A DNA stretch of 64,000 nucleotides from Isoptericola luteus (GTDB taxonomy: Bacteria; Actinomycetota; Actinomycetes; Actinomycetales; Cellulomonadaceae), in assembly GCF_020297055.1 (NCBI RefSeq), contig NZ_JAIXCQ010000009.1, positions 62,001 through 126,000 on the forward strand. The letters are read 5' to 3'. Shown piece by piece: positions 8,406 through 15,965 of this stretch; position 1 is the stretch's first letter; each line of letters opens with the position of its first letter. The notes below the pieces were generated by a model. It searched no databases. It was given only the letters and a program-made list of their open reading frames with translations, and had not been told where the DNA came from. A program made the translations under genes and the position numbers.

Positions 8406-10112
8406 ATGCCCGTAGGCCTCGACACGATGTCCCTCACTAGAAATGCGACTCTGCGGGGCCTGTCCAATACCGCAGCGGGCCTGTCCGCAGGTATGACGGT
8501 CGACGACGTTGCAGCGGTAGCACAGCAGAACAGTGCCGAAGACGCCTCGACCTGGATCCGAAGTCTCTTTGTCTTCAGGAATGACAAGCTCGTCGAGGAC
8601 CTCTGGGTGAAGACCGCTAAGGCCGGGCAACTCGAAGAGGCGGACGCTCTCGCCTGGGCAGCGCGGGTTTGGTCCGAGCCGCGTATCGCCGCAGTCGTCG
8701 AACAGACGCTCACGGATTCCGAGGGCCACTTCGACCCGGCGAAGTTCTCGACGGATGTCGTTCTGAAAGCGTTCGAAGATCAGGGTGTCGCGGGAAATGC
8801 CCGGAAGGCTGCAAGTAGCCTATTAAACCAAGCCGTTCAGGTCCCCCTATTCGAGCCGATCAGGCATGGCTCGACCATCGTTGGCGCCGACAACTTCTGG
8901 CCAACGGCCCACCTTGTGCCCTTGGTGGCTCAGTTCGTCAACGAGCGCCTTCAGGGTCAGGTTGAGACGGTGGTCGCACGACGTGGCGACCCGATCGAGC
9001 TCGCGCTCCTCTGGAAGGCGAACCGTTGGCTTGGTCTAAGCGTCGACGAATTTCGCCGCGCCGCCCGGCCAGCCCCTCCTGTCGCTGCTTCGGCGCGTGC
9101 CGCCATTCCCAGCGATCTCGCGTTGATCGATGGAGAACTTCGCCGAAGGGGCCAGGTCGTGCTTCAGGGTGCGCCGGGCGTCGGCAAGACGTTCGTTGCG
9201 ATGAAGTACGTCGACTGGGCCTCGGCAGACCGCAAACTCGACTCGCATCTGACATCGATTATCGGGACGCTGCCAAAGAACCAAAGGGCGCCCCGCGACA
9301 TTGCGCAGGAGATTGTCAGAATTGGTCTCACTGCTGTCTGGGACCTAACGCAGTTCCACCCATCGTACGGCTACGAGGACTTTGTTCGAACGCTGGCTCC
9401 CAAGCCGGCGCCAGGAGGAGTTACTTTTCGCGCGGAGCACCGGACACTCAGCTTCGCCGCCGCCGTGGCGCAAGAACTCGCACTAATGCGGAGTTCATGT
9501 GATGTCATCATTATCGTTGATGAGATCAACCGTGCTGACATTGCTCGAGTCTTCGGTGAGTTGCTTTACGCGCTTGAGTACAGAGACGAACCCGTCCGCA
9601 CCCCATACGCAGTGGACGGAGATGCCTCGCTGGTTCTCCCCGGGTCTGTTCTCGTCATAGGCACAATGAACACCGCCGACCGGTCCATCGCGCTCATTGA
9701 CTATGCGCTGCGGCGGCGGTTCACATTCATTGATCTCGCTCCGGAGCCCTCCGTCATCACGACAGCTAGTTGGGTCGGTACGGCCGACAAGATCGCGGCG
9801 CTGCAACTGTTCGAACGCGTTACCGAGCTTTTCCAGGATGACGATCTCGCCAACCAGTCGCTGGCAGTCGGTCACTCCTACTTTCTGCCGTCAGGCAATC
9901 CGACAACTGAAGAGGACTCGATTCGTATACTTTCACGCAGGTTCGCCTACGAAGTCGTTCCGTTGCTGTCGGAGTACGTGGCTGAAGGGCTTGTCGACGG
10001 AGACAGATTCGGGCAACTGCTAGCTGAGTTCGGTGTTGGCAGTCCACGGACGCCGCAGGACCAAATCGAAGGTCAGGTACACGCGTGGCTCTTGAACCCG
10101 CCGAATCCGTAG
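8406..10112 (+). CDS. mcrB: McrB-type GTPase subunit of a modification-dependent restriction system
   Basis: The protein has 568 residues. The AAA+ GTPase domain shows Walker A GAPGVGKT (255-262), Walker B IIIVDEINRAD (about 368-378) and the McrB signature MNTADRS (421-427), followed by the RRR-F segment. HPSYGYEDFVRT is also characteristic. The N-terminal 220 residues are a separate domain expected to recognise the target; it does not resemble the short methylcytosine-binding domain of E. coli McrB. Known McrB rings translocate DNA with McrC. mcrC overlaps its end by 28 bp. Base composition is less GC-rich than flanking chromosomal genes. Confidence 0.92.
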   Translation: MPVGLDTMSLTRNATLRGLSNTAAGLSAGMTVDDVAAVAQQNSAEDASTWIRSLFVFRNDKLVEDLWVKTAKAGQLEEADALAWAARVWSEPRIAAVVEQTLTDSEGHFDPAKFSTDVVLKAFEDQGVAGNARKAASSLLNQAVQVPLFEPIRHGSTIVGADNFWPTAHLVPLVAQFVNERLQGQVETVVARRGDPIELALLWKANRWLGLSVDEFRRAARPAPPVAASARAAIPSDLALIDGELRRRGQVVLQGAPGVGKTFVAMKYVDWASADRKLDSHLTSIIGTLPKNQRAPRDIAQEIVRIGLTAVWDLTQFHPSYGYEDFVRTLAPKPAPGGVTFRAEHRTLSFAAAVAQELALMRSSCDVIIIVDEINRADIARVFGELLYALEYRDEPVRTPYAVDGDASLVLPGSVLVIGTMNTADRSIALIDYALRRRFTFIDLAPEPSVITTASWVGTADKIAALQLFERVTELFQDDDLANQSLAVGHSYFLPSGNPTTEEDSIRILSRRFAYEVVPLLSEYVAEGLVDGDRFGQLLAEFGVGSPRTPQDQIEGQVHAWLLNPPNP

Positions 10113-11509
10113 GTCACGGCAGGGACGGTCAGGTTTGGGATCTTGGGCAGCCCGTTCTTGAGATGCGGGAGCAGTCCGAGGTTCGCGCCACTGCCGAACT
10201 CGTCGCAGCGGTTTCACCGGCGACCTGGGAGCGGCTCGGACTAGTGGTGCGACGATCACCCGGAGACACGTACTGGATCGTTCGGAGTTCAGATCTCGCG
10301 GGCGTGGTGCGTCTCGATGTTCGGAGTACCCACGTTCATCTTCGGATCCAGCCCAAGCTCGTGGACCTCGACTTATTCTTCCTGGCCGACTGGGCATTCG
10401 GATCGCAGAAGTCCGGTCGTGCGTTCTCAGATGCTCGCGCGGAGCTCCAAGCTCTTCGGGCGGAGCCCGCGGCGTGTCTCCTTGGCTGGTATATCGCAGA
10501 GATGGTCGCCTTCGCCACTCGCTGGACGCGCCGAGGGTACGTCGTTAGGCATGAGGACCTGGTCGGCAGGGTTCGAGGCCATATCGACGTCGCGCGGTAC
10601 GCCGCTATGTCGCTAGCTCAAGCGCGTCCACATGTGATTCCGGCACGCTTCACCGAGCCGTCGCACGATACGCCGCCGAACCAGTATCTCAAGGCTGGGA
10701 TCCGCCACGCCGCGGCTTTATCACGAGCTGTCCCCCTCCCTGCTGCGCAGCGCGCGCTGCAGGAGTTGTCGCGAAGGGGCCTGTCTCTCTTGGCAGGCGT
10801 TAGCGATGTTCGGTTGACGGCGCGCGACGGACAAAGACTGAATCTGGCTGGACCACTACGGCACTACCGCCAGCCTGTGGCGTTTACGACCGCCGTCCTT
10901 GACGGGACGTTTTTGAGCACCGAACTAGGGACTCACTCCCAAGAGGCGATCATGTGGTCGCTTAACGTGCTCTATGAGGAGAGTCTGCGACGGGTTTTGG
11001 AAGCATGGCCGGGCGCTACCTCCGTGCGAACCCCGCTGCGCGCCACTGTTGAGGGTTCGCTCGGGGAACGGCTCGGCGCGAGCGCTGTTAAGCCCGACTA
11101 TGTGTTCCGGAGAGGCGACGGAACGCTTCTGGTCCTTGATGCCAAGTACAAGGACGTGACGCCACGCTCGGCCTTGGGGGCAGGCTCCGCTGACGACGTT
11201 GTCGACGTGGCTCCTACAAAGCGCCAACGGGTTCGGGTGCGCAGAGCCGATGTGTATCAGGCAGTCGCATATGGGCGTCACGAGGGGCTTGGTGGGAGCA
11301 CGGTTGGCCTTCTTTACCCAGTCACATTGGCCCATGACGAGCCGTACCCAGCGCCGCTCCGCCTGCGCGAGTTTGACCCGCGGGTACACGTCGTGTTTTT
11401 CGACGTCGGTCCCACCGCCTCTAGTCACGTCACCGATCTTTACGCTGTGCTCGACGGGCTGGGGGTAAGCGCCGCCCAACCAGTTGTGACGGCAGGAACA
11501 CCAATCTGA
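10085..11509 (+). CDS. mcrC: McrC-type endonuclease subunit
   Basis: This 474-residue partner of McrB carries the nuclease. The C-terminal PD-(D/E)xK motif is seen as KPDYVF (Pro337, Asp338) and VLDAKYK (Asp352-Ala-Lys354). The N-terminal part has the beta-rich fold expected to insert into the McrB ring. The GTG start lies inside mcrB (28-bp overlap), so the two are translationally coupled. Together they should cut foreign DNA carrying a recognised modification. It is the last gene of the rightward cargo operon. All catalytic residues are present. Confidence 0.92.
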   Translation: MALEPAESVGHGRDGQVWDLGQPVLEMREQSEVRATAELVAAVSPATWERLGLVVRRSPGDTYWIVRSSDLAGVVRLDVRSTHVHLRIQPKLVDLDLFFLADWAFGSQKSGRAFSDARAELQALRAEPAACLLGWYIAEMVAFATRWTRRGYVVRHEDLVGRVRGHIDVARYAAMSLAQARPHVIPARFTEPSHDTPPNQYLKAGIRHAAALSRAVPLPAAQRALQELSRRGLSLLAGVSDVRLTARDGQRLNLAGPLRHYRQPVAFTTAVLDGTFLSTELGTHSQEAIMWSLNVLYEESLRRVLEAWPGATSVRTPLRATVEGSLGERLGASAVKPDYVFRRGDGTLLVLDAKYKDVTPRSALGAGSADDVVDVAPTKRQRVRVRRADVYQAVAYGRHEGLGGSTVGLLYPVTLAHDEPYPAPLRLREFDPRVHVVFFDVGPTASSHVTDLYAVLDGLGVSAAQPVVTAGTPI

Positions 11510-11526
11510 TCACTAGATTGGTGAGA

Positions 11527-11568
11527 ACTTTCCTTACTGACTCAAGGCGCGGCTCCGCCGCGCTGGCC
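11527..11568. repeat. 42-bp repeat, copy A
   Basis: Starting ACTTTCCTTACTGACTCAAG, this segment is identical for 33 bp, with one mismatch in the next nine, to 15791-15832. Copy A follows mcrC inside the AICE; copy B follows the IS element. Both are preceded by GTGA and reading frames that begin VRTFLTDS or VKTFLTDS. The meaning is unknown. Confidence 0.75.
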
Positions 11569-11693
11569 GCCTCCTTGCGGGGCCCCGCGCTCCGCTCGCT
11601 GCGCTCGCTTCGCGCACCCCGCCTTCCGGCGGCCACATGGCGAAGGCGGCCTCAGAGTCGTTCCGAGACCGCCCCATCGTCGCCCAGCCGTGC

Positions 11694-12107
11694 TCACGTC
11701 CAGTAGCGAGCGTCCCGCCACCAGTACCCGCCGAGATCGCCGACCATCCGACCGTCGGAATCGCGTACGAGCCGTCGCAGCTCTCGCCCGGTGCTCGACG
11801 GTGTCCGACGTATCAGGGACTCGATGATGTCGCGTGTCTCAGCGAGGGGCCTGTGGAAGCCGCAGCACTCCCAGATGCCGCAACTGGTCACGGACGGTTC
11901 GACCACAGCATCGGCGCGTAGCCAGACCGACAACGCGACGAGGAGGGATCCGCGCATCAGGCCTGCCCGATGCTCGTACTGGAGCACCGCAGATCGGGCT
12001 GCCCCGGACAGGTTGCCGCCACCGACCTTCGGCCTTCGAAGTGGCGTCGTCGCCCGCGCTAGCAGCTGCGCCTCCGCGCGCAGCTGGGAAGGACGCCTAC
12101 GCGGCAT
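11694..12107 (-). CDS. Hypothetical protein (137 aa)
   Basis: The ATG at 12107 follows GAAGGGA. The protein is arginine-rich at the N-terminus, has a hydrophobic middle with CGIWECC, and ends in a tail of the form RRTPSSTGRELRRLVRDSD followed by GYWWRDARYW. Such an arginine/tryptophan tail occurs in small actinobacterial hypotheticals, which supports real coding. It lies antisense to the cargo operon near the right end of the AICE. I assign no function. Confidence 0.5.
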   Translation of the reverse strand: MPRRRPSQLRAEAQLLARATTPLRRPKVGGGNLSGAARSAVLQYEHRAGLMRGSLLVALSVWLRADAVVEPSVTSCGIWECCGFHRPLAETRDIIESLIRRTPSSTGRELRRLVRDSDGRMVGDLGGYWWRDARYWT

Positions 12108-12175
12108 GTCCCTTCGTGGAAGTGTGCATGCCGGGATCGTAGGGGCGCCGTGCGAGCTGCGTCTATCCGGCACTG

Positions 12176-12329
12176 TCCGGCCCCGCACCGATCGCCGAGC
12201 ATCCGGCCGCCTCCGGCCCGCGTCAAGGGCGCCTGCGGCGTCGCTGCGCGATGGCCTGCGGCCACCCTTGACCCGGACCTCCGCCGACCTCTTGTGCTCC
12301 GCTATCGGTACGGCGCCTCCGAGTGTCCC
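12176..12329. repeat. 154-bp duplicated sequence, copy A
   Basis: Ungapped and about 95% identical (8 differences by eye) to 16961-17114. It contains the inverted arms GTCAAGGG and CCCTTGAC around a GC-rich core with GGCCTGCGGCC, so it can fold as one long hairpin. This copy is inside the AICE; the other is beside the toxin gene. No convincing reading frame fits it. Confidence 0.85.
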
Positions 12330-12389
12330 CACCGATGGCTCGCCCGCAGTCTTGGGTCGTGCTCGGCAGCCGATCCATACACTCGCGCT

Positions 12390-12794
12390 GTGAGCTACGT
12401 CTTCAACTCGCTTCTTGGCCGGCTTGTGGGCTACCGGCTCTACTCGATCGAGTTCGTCCTCGACTACGTCCAGCTCCACTTCGACGCCTTCCCGACCGCG
12501 GACATGCCCGCGTTGACTTGCGAGGTGAACCCGACTGTCATCACGAGCGACCGCGTGATCGCACCGGGCCAACACGGGTGGGCCGACGCTCTCGTCGCGC
12601 TGGCCGGGCAGAGCGTCACGGCAACGCGCGAGGGGGTCGGTGCCGGCCTCAGCATCGAGCTCGAGATGGGCACGATCCGACTGCGCCCGCGTGCCGACGA
12701 CCTTGTTGGTCCGGAGATCGCGACGCTCAATGCCTTCGCTGATGGTGAGTGGATGTGCTGGCGTCCGGGCGAAGAGGCTTTCGAGTACCTGTGA
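12390..12794 (+). CDS. Hypothetical protein (134 aa)
   Basis: From a GTG at 12390 the frame encodes a soluble protein starting VSYVFNSLLGRLVGYRLYSI and ending in WMCWRPGEEAFEYL. The composition looks like a folded globular protein, not frame noise, with alternating hydrophobic strands. It is the last gene before attR. No motif is recognised, and no clear ribosome binding site precedes the GTG, so the start is uncertain. Confidence 0.6.
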   Translation: MSYVFNSLLGRLVGYRLYSIEFVLDYVQLHFDAFPTADMPALTCEVNPTVITSDRVIAPGQHGWADALVALAGQSVTATREGVGAGLSIELEMGTIRLRPRADDLVGPEIATLNAFADGEWMCWRPGEEAFEYL

Positions 12795-12944
12795 GCGGCA
12801 GGCCTGGTCGCCGGATTGCCTCCTTTTTGGTCGCCGGATCGGTGCCCGCAGGTGCGACTTGGTCCAACGGTCGGCACCGCGAAAGTCCAGGTCAGATGCC
12901 AGAACGACCCGTGCGAGCAGGGCGAGCCAACGCGCAGTTTTCAA

Positions 12945-12980
12945 CCCACCGCTACCGCCACCCGAAGGGCCCCACCCGCA
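12945..12980. repeat. attR core (36-bp direct repeat)
   Basis: Identical to 159-194. It carries only the 3' end of the tRNA (CCACCGCTACCGCCA) without an upstream tRNA body, so it is the displaced original 3' end created by integration. The hairpin continues to 13002 with substitutions relative to the left copy. Confidence 0.93.
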
Positions 12981-13002
12981 CAATCCTGCGGCTGTGGGGT
13001 CC
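12967..13002 (+). terminator. Original tRNA-Ser terminator hairpin at attR
   Basis: Same two-tier stem as 181-216: GGGCCCCAC with GTGGGGTCC, and CCGCA with TGCGG around loop CAATCC. It differs in the loop, as expected if the element brought its own version to the left end. Confidence 0.6.
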
Positions 13003-13069
13003 TTCGTTGTTCCCCGACTCCGTTTTCAGTCCGTTTCGGTCTGTCGAAGCAGGGTCTCAGATACAGATC

Positions 13070-13083
13070 CGGTTCGGTTCGGC
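13070..13083. repeat. 14-bp target duplication, left
   Basis: CGGTTCGGTTCGGC directly flanks the IS element and is repeated exactly at 15766-15779. IS481-family elements make target duplications of about 4-15 bp. Confidence 0.85.
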
Positions 13084-13134
13084 TGTCTTGAAGCGGGACG
13101 TGCTTGACGGATCTGTGTCAGGAGGTGCTTGACA
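13084..13134. repeat. IS left terminal inverted repeat
   Basis: Two direct boxes, GGGACGTGCTTGAC (13095-13108) and CAGGAGGTGCTTGACA (13119-13134), form this end. The same pair appears in inverted orientation at the right end with few changes. Doubled boxes suggest two transposase binding sites per end. Confidence 0.8.
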
Positions 13135-13208
13135 CATCGCCTAGAGATCTGAGGGTTCAGCGGTGCGCGGCCGCTGTGCCTGATGCTACGCACAGGCTCG
13201 GGGCTGCG

Positions 13209-13793
13209 TCAGCGTCGTGTGAAGTTGCTGGCGGGAAAGCCGAACCGGAGCATCGCCTCGGTGGTGAACGCGACGACGATCTCGTCGCCGGTCGTGGAGA
13301 CTGTGCCGTCCTCGGTGGGGATGCCTGCGACCAACCACACCGGGCCGGCGGGGAAGTCGAGCCGCAGCGCGACCGGCAGGTCCACGGTTCGTGCGGGCTC
13401 GACGATGCGGCCGTTCGAGTCACTGGCCGGACCGAGGTCGAGCCGTTCCCAGAGGGTCTCGACGGCGGTCACCGGTTGGCCGGCTCGCACTTGCCACTCG
13501 CGGTGATCGGTGACCGACCAGCGCTCGGGGCCGTCCTGGCGCAGGCGTAGAAACGTCCTCATTGGTTCGGTGAAGACTTCCACGCCGTAGGGGTAGAACG
13601 TGTTCGTCCACAGCACGGAGATAGGTCCGGATGCGGTCTGCAGCTCCACGCCCATGACGGCGTGGTGCCAGTCGCCGTAGTCCCACTCCCGTGGCTCGTT
13701 GCCGAAGTTGTGGAGGTCCCAGTACCCGACGTCGTGGATGCGGATCCCGACCATGCTGGCCGTCTTTCGGTCGTGGTCATCGCGCATGCTCAC
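13209..13793 (-). CDS. Passenger protein of the IS element, unknown function (194 aa)
   Basis: This soluble 194-residue protein contains VGIRIHDVGYWDLHNFGN, EWDYGDWHHAVMGV, a tyrosine/tryptophan-rich beta pattern and a C-terminal VVAFTTEAMLRFGFP. It begins 15 bp after the transposase stop on the same strand and ends about 125 bp from the IS left end, so it lies wholly inside the element and is probably co-transcribed with the transposase. The start is GTG at 13793, with ATG alternatives at 13787 and 13751. No domain is recognised. Typical IS481 elements carry only a transposase, so this gene is notable. Confidence 0.8.
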   Translation of the reverse strand: MSMRDDHDRKTASMVGIRIHDVGYWDLHNFGNEPREWDYGDWHHAVMGVELQTASGPISVLWTNTFYPYGVEVFTEPMRTFLRLRQDGPERWSVTDHREWQVRAGQPVTAVETLWERLDLGPASDSNGRIVEPARTVDLPVALRLDFPAGPVWLVAGIPTEDGTVSTTGDEIVVAFTTEAMLRFGFPASNFTRR

Positions 13794-13808
13794 AAGGTGA
13801 ACGATGCC

Positions 13809-15650
13809 CTACGCCGTGCGCGGTCGTTGCCCCTTCATGCTGCGCACGGCGTTGTCGTTGGTCCGGCGCACGACTCGCGTGTCACCGTCGGGCAGCTCGA
13901 TCGCCAGGGTCGCCTCGGCGGCGTGGACGGTGACGGTGGCGCCGGCGTGGATTCGTCCGAGCGGGACCTTCTGGCCCGCTACGGCGATGATGCCGGTGGC
14001 CGAGGCGCGCCGTTGCACGGTCACGGGCTCGACCGCGGGACGTGGCCGTTCACCGGTGGGCACGGCCTGTTGCAACGTGTATTGGTCGCCGGGTGAGAGC
14101 GTGTTCGGCCGGGTGCGCAAGATGGTGCGGGTGGCCGGGTCGAAGAAGATCAGCGGGGCGTGGTCCTCGATCCAGACCCCGACCCGCCGCCCGGCCAAGA
14201 GCTCGGCCACCGCCACGGCCTTGTTGCCCAGGGAGATGTTCCCCGTTCGGGCCACGGTCCGTTCGACCTCCACCACGCCCTCACGGGCCCGGGCGCGGGC
14301 GGCGGCGGGCGGGTCGCCGGCCGGCCAGGCGCCGCGGGCGGCCAGGACGTCCAGGTCGTTGACGGTGAGCCGGGACCGCAGCGTCTTGATCCGCTGGGCG
14401 CCGATGGACAGGTGCAGCCAGTCGCAGTCTGCCCAGACCCGCACGACCTGCCCGGACCGTTCCGGGCCGAGCCAGACCTGCTGCCGGCCCACGGTCATGT
14501 TCCCCGAGGCCGGCGCGACCTTGTCCAGCTCGACCGGCGCCCCCGAACCCGGCACCCGCCGTGGCCGGTCCGTAGCGACGATGACGGGCCCCTCCACCGC
14601 TGCAGTCACCTGGGCGTCTCCAGCGGCCGGTCCGGGCGCGATCTCGAGGGAGGGCGGCACCCACAACGGGAGCATGGCCTCGTCCTTTGTGGGTGTGAAC
14701 CGGTCCGCAGGCATCACCGGCGCCTGCTCGTCCAGCGCCTGGTGGGGCCGTTCGGCGTTGTAGTGCGCCACCCACACGTCGACCGCCCCCTGCGCCTCGA
14801 CCAGGGAGACGAACGGCCCCTGCTCGGAGATCTCGGGCCGGAACGTGCCGTGGAACCTCTCCACCTTCCCGTTCTGGTTCGGCGAGGCGGGCTGCGTGAG
14901 CCGGTGCGTGATCGCGTTGTTGCGGCAGATCTTGTCGAACAACGCCTCCCCGCCCTTGGCGAACCGGGCGGTGAACTGCTTGCCGTTGTCGGTGATCACT
15001 TCCTCGGGCACCCCGTAGGCCGCCAGCGCCTTCGCGAACGCGAGACACACCGCCCGCCCGGTGGCCCGCTCGACCACCTGTGCCATGACGCAGAACCGGG
15101 AGTGGTCGTCCACGCCGGTGACGATCTTCGCCTCCCGCAGCTCCCCGGTGACCGGGTTGACCAGCTCGATCCCGCCCACGATGTCGATGCCCCACAGCTG
15201 CATCGGTCCGGGCCGCTCGAACCGCACGAACGAGGACCGGGGCCGCTTGCGCGGGCGCGGCTTGACCAGCCCGTGCCGCAACAAGATCCGGTTGATCGTG
15301 GCAGTCGACGGCACCGCCGCCGCATCGAGCCCTTCGCCGGGATGCCACGGCGGATCCGCGCGCAGCAGCTCCAACCGGATCCGCCTGGCACCCCAGCGCG
15401 GGTGCTCGCGGCGCAGCTCGGCCACCGCCGCCTCGACCTCGTCTGGCGCCCGCGACGGGCTCAACATCGGCCGCGAGGACCGGTTCGCCAGCCCCGCCAC
15501 CCCGCCCAAGAGATACCGGGCCACCCATGTATGGAGCGACTGCCGCGAGACCCCCACACCCCGCGCGACCTCGGCCACCGGTGCCCCGCTCAACACCGCC
15601 CGGACCGCGTCCAACCTTCGCTCGACGACCGACAACGCCACCACTGCCAT
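13809..15650 (-). CDS. IS481-family DDE transposase with triple-repeat C-terminus
   Basis: This 613-residue transposase has an N-terminal helix-turn-helix (about 8-45, EVARGVGVSRQSLHTWVARYL). The integrase-core catalytic triad is visible: Asp156 in WGIDIVGG, Asp221 in VITDNGKQF, Glu264 in PNQNGKVERFHG. After residue 370 come three related ~50-residue beta-rich repeats (about 376-428, 464-517, 546-597), each with the pattern G-N/I-hydrophobic-x-V-x-x-Q/K-x-V followed by G-x-x-V-x-V. The start ATG is preceded by GGGAGG. All catalytic residues are present, so it should be active. Confidence 0.93.
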   Translation of the reverse strand: MAVVALSVVERRLDAVRAVLSGAPVAEVARGVGVSRQSLHTWVARYLLGGVAGLANRSSRPMLSPSRAPDEVEAAVAELRREHPRWGARRIRLELLRADPPWHPGEGLDAAAVPSTATINRILLRHGLVKPRPRKRPRSSFVRFERPGPMQLWGIDIVGGIELVNPVTGELREAKIVTGVDDHSRFCVMAQVVERATGRAVCLAFAKALAAYGVPEEVITDNGKQFTARFAKGGEALFDKICRNNAITHRLTQPASPNQNGKVERFHGTFRPEISEQGPFVSLVEAQGAVDVWVAHYNAERPHQALDEQAPVMPADRFTPTKDEAMLPLWVPPSLEIAPGPAAGDAQVTAAVEGPVIVATDRPRRVPGSGAPVELDKVAPASGNMTVGRQQVWLGPERSGQVVRVWADCDWLHLSIGAQRIKTLRSRLTVNDLDVLAARGAWPAGDPPAAARARAREGVVEVERTVARTGNISLGNKAVAVAELLAGRRVGVWIEDHAPLIFFDPATRTILRTRPNTLSPGDQYTLQQAVPTGERPRPAVEPVTVQRRASATGIIAVAGQKVPLGRIHAGATVTVHAAEATLAIELPDGDTRVVRRTNDNAVRSMKGQRPRTA

Positions 15651-15714
15651 TCCCGACCTCCCGCCCGACGATGCCCGCGAACATCGTCCGGCCAGAGCCC
15701 GCGATCACGGCGGA

Positions 15715-15765
15715 TGTCAAGCAGGTCCTGATACACGAGTGTCAAGAAGGTCCCGAGACAGGACA
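15715..15765. repeat. IS right terminal inverted repeat
   Basis: On the minus strand this end reads TGTCCTGTCTCGGGACC and continues with two CTTGAC boxes at the same positions as in the left end. About two thirds of the 51 bases match. Confidence 0.8.
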
Positions 15766-15779
15766 CGGTTCGGTTCGGC
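15766..15779. repeat. 14-bp target duplication, right
   Basis: An exact second copy of CGGTTCGGTTCGGC (13070-13083), immediately after the last base of the IS right end. Confidence 0.85.
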
Positions 15780-15790
15780 CCGTCGTGAAG

Positions 15791-15832
15791 ACTTTCCTTA
15801 CTGACTCAAGGCGCGGCTCCGCCTCGCTGGCC
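15791..15832. repeat. 42-bp repeat, copy B
   Basis: Second copy of the sequence at 11527-11568, starting 11 bp past the IS target duplication. The sharing of this and of the 154-bp sequence between the AICE and its right flank suggests past exchange between the two. Confidence 0.75.
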
Positions 15833-15911
15833 GGGGCGTCGCGCGGGCTCCCACGCTTCGCTCGCTCCGCTCGCTGCGCACCCCACCCGACACCCCGCCC
15901 CGAGACGACGA

Positions 15912-15943
15912 AGGGCGGCCCTGGATCAGTCCGGGGCCGCCCT
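15912..15943. terminator. Terminator hairpin beside the antitoxin gene
   Basis: AGGGCGGCCC pairs with GGGCCGCCCT around a 12-base loop. It lies 22 bp beyond the antitoxin stop, in position to end transcription of the toxin-antitoxin pair from the minus strand. Confidence 0.65.
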
Positions 15944-15965
15944 CTGTTCATGCTCGGCTGATCGT

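Larger units (their letters stand above)
159..12980. mobile_element. Integrated AICE (pSAM2-like) with McrBC/MT-A70 cargo
   Basis: A 12.8-kb element is bounded by perfect 36-bp direct repeats that start inside tRNA-Ser. It has the AICE gene set: tyrosine integrase next to the tRNA, Xis-like HTH protein, HUH replication initiator, single FtsK/TraB double-strand DNA translocase, small conserved genes and a GntR regulator (KorSA position). Such elements excise, replicate by rolling circle and move as double-stranded DNA between mycelial or neighbouring cells with one Tra protein. The accessory genes are HAD hydrolase, MT-A70 methyltransferase, mcrB, mcrC and two hypotheticals. The backbone genes look intact, so mobility is plausible but unproven. 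Confidence 0.9.
13084..15765 (-). mobile_element. IS481-family insertion sequence with passenger gene
   Basis: The 2682-bp element begins TGTCTTG and ends AGGACA, inside a 14-bp perfect target duplication. Its ends align as imperfect inverted repeats for about 51 bp without gaps. It encodes a DDE transposase and a downstream co-oriented gene of unknown function. It sits 90 bp outside attR of the AICE. The clean duplication suggests a fairly recent, simple insertion. Confidence 0.9.

Noticed and set aside
14160..15731. 523-residue plus-strand frame across the IS
   Set aside because: Antisense to the transposase, which carries a full DDE triad.
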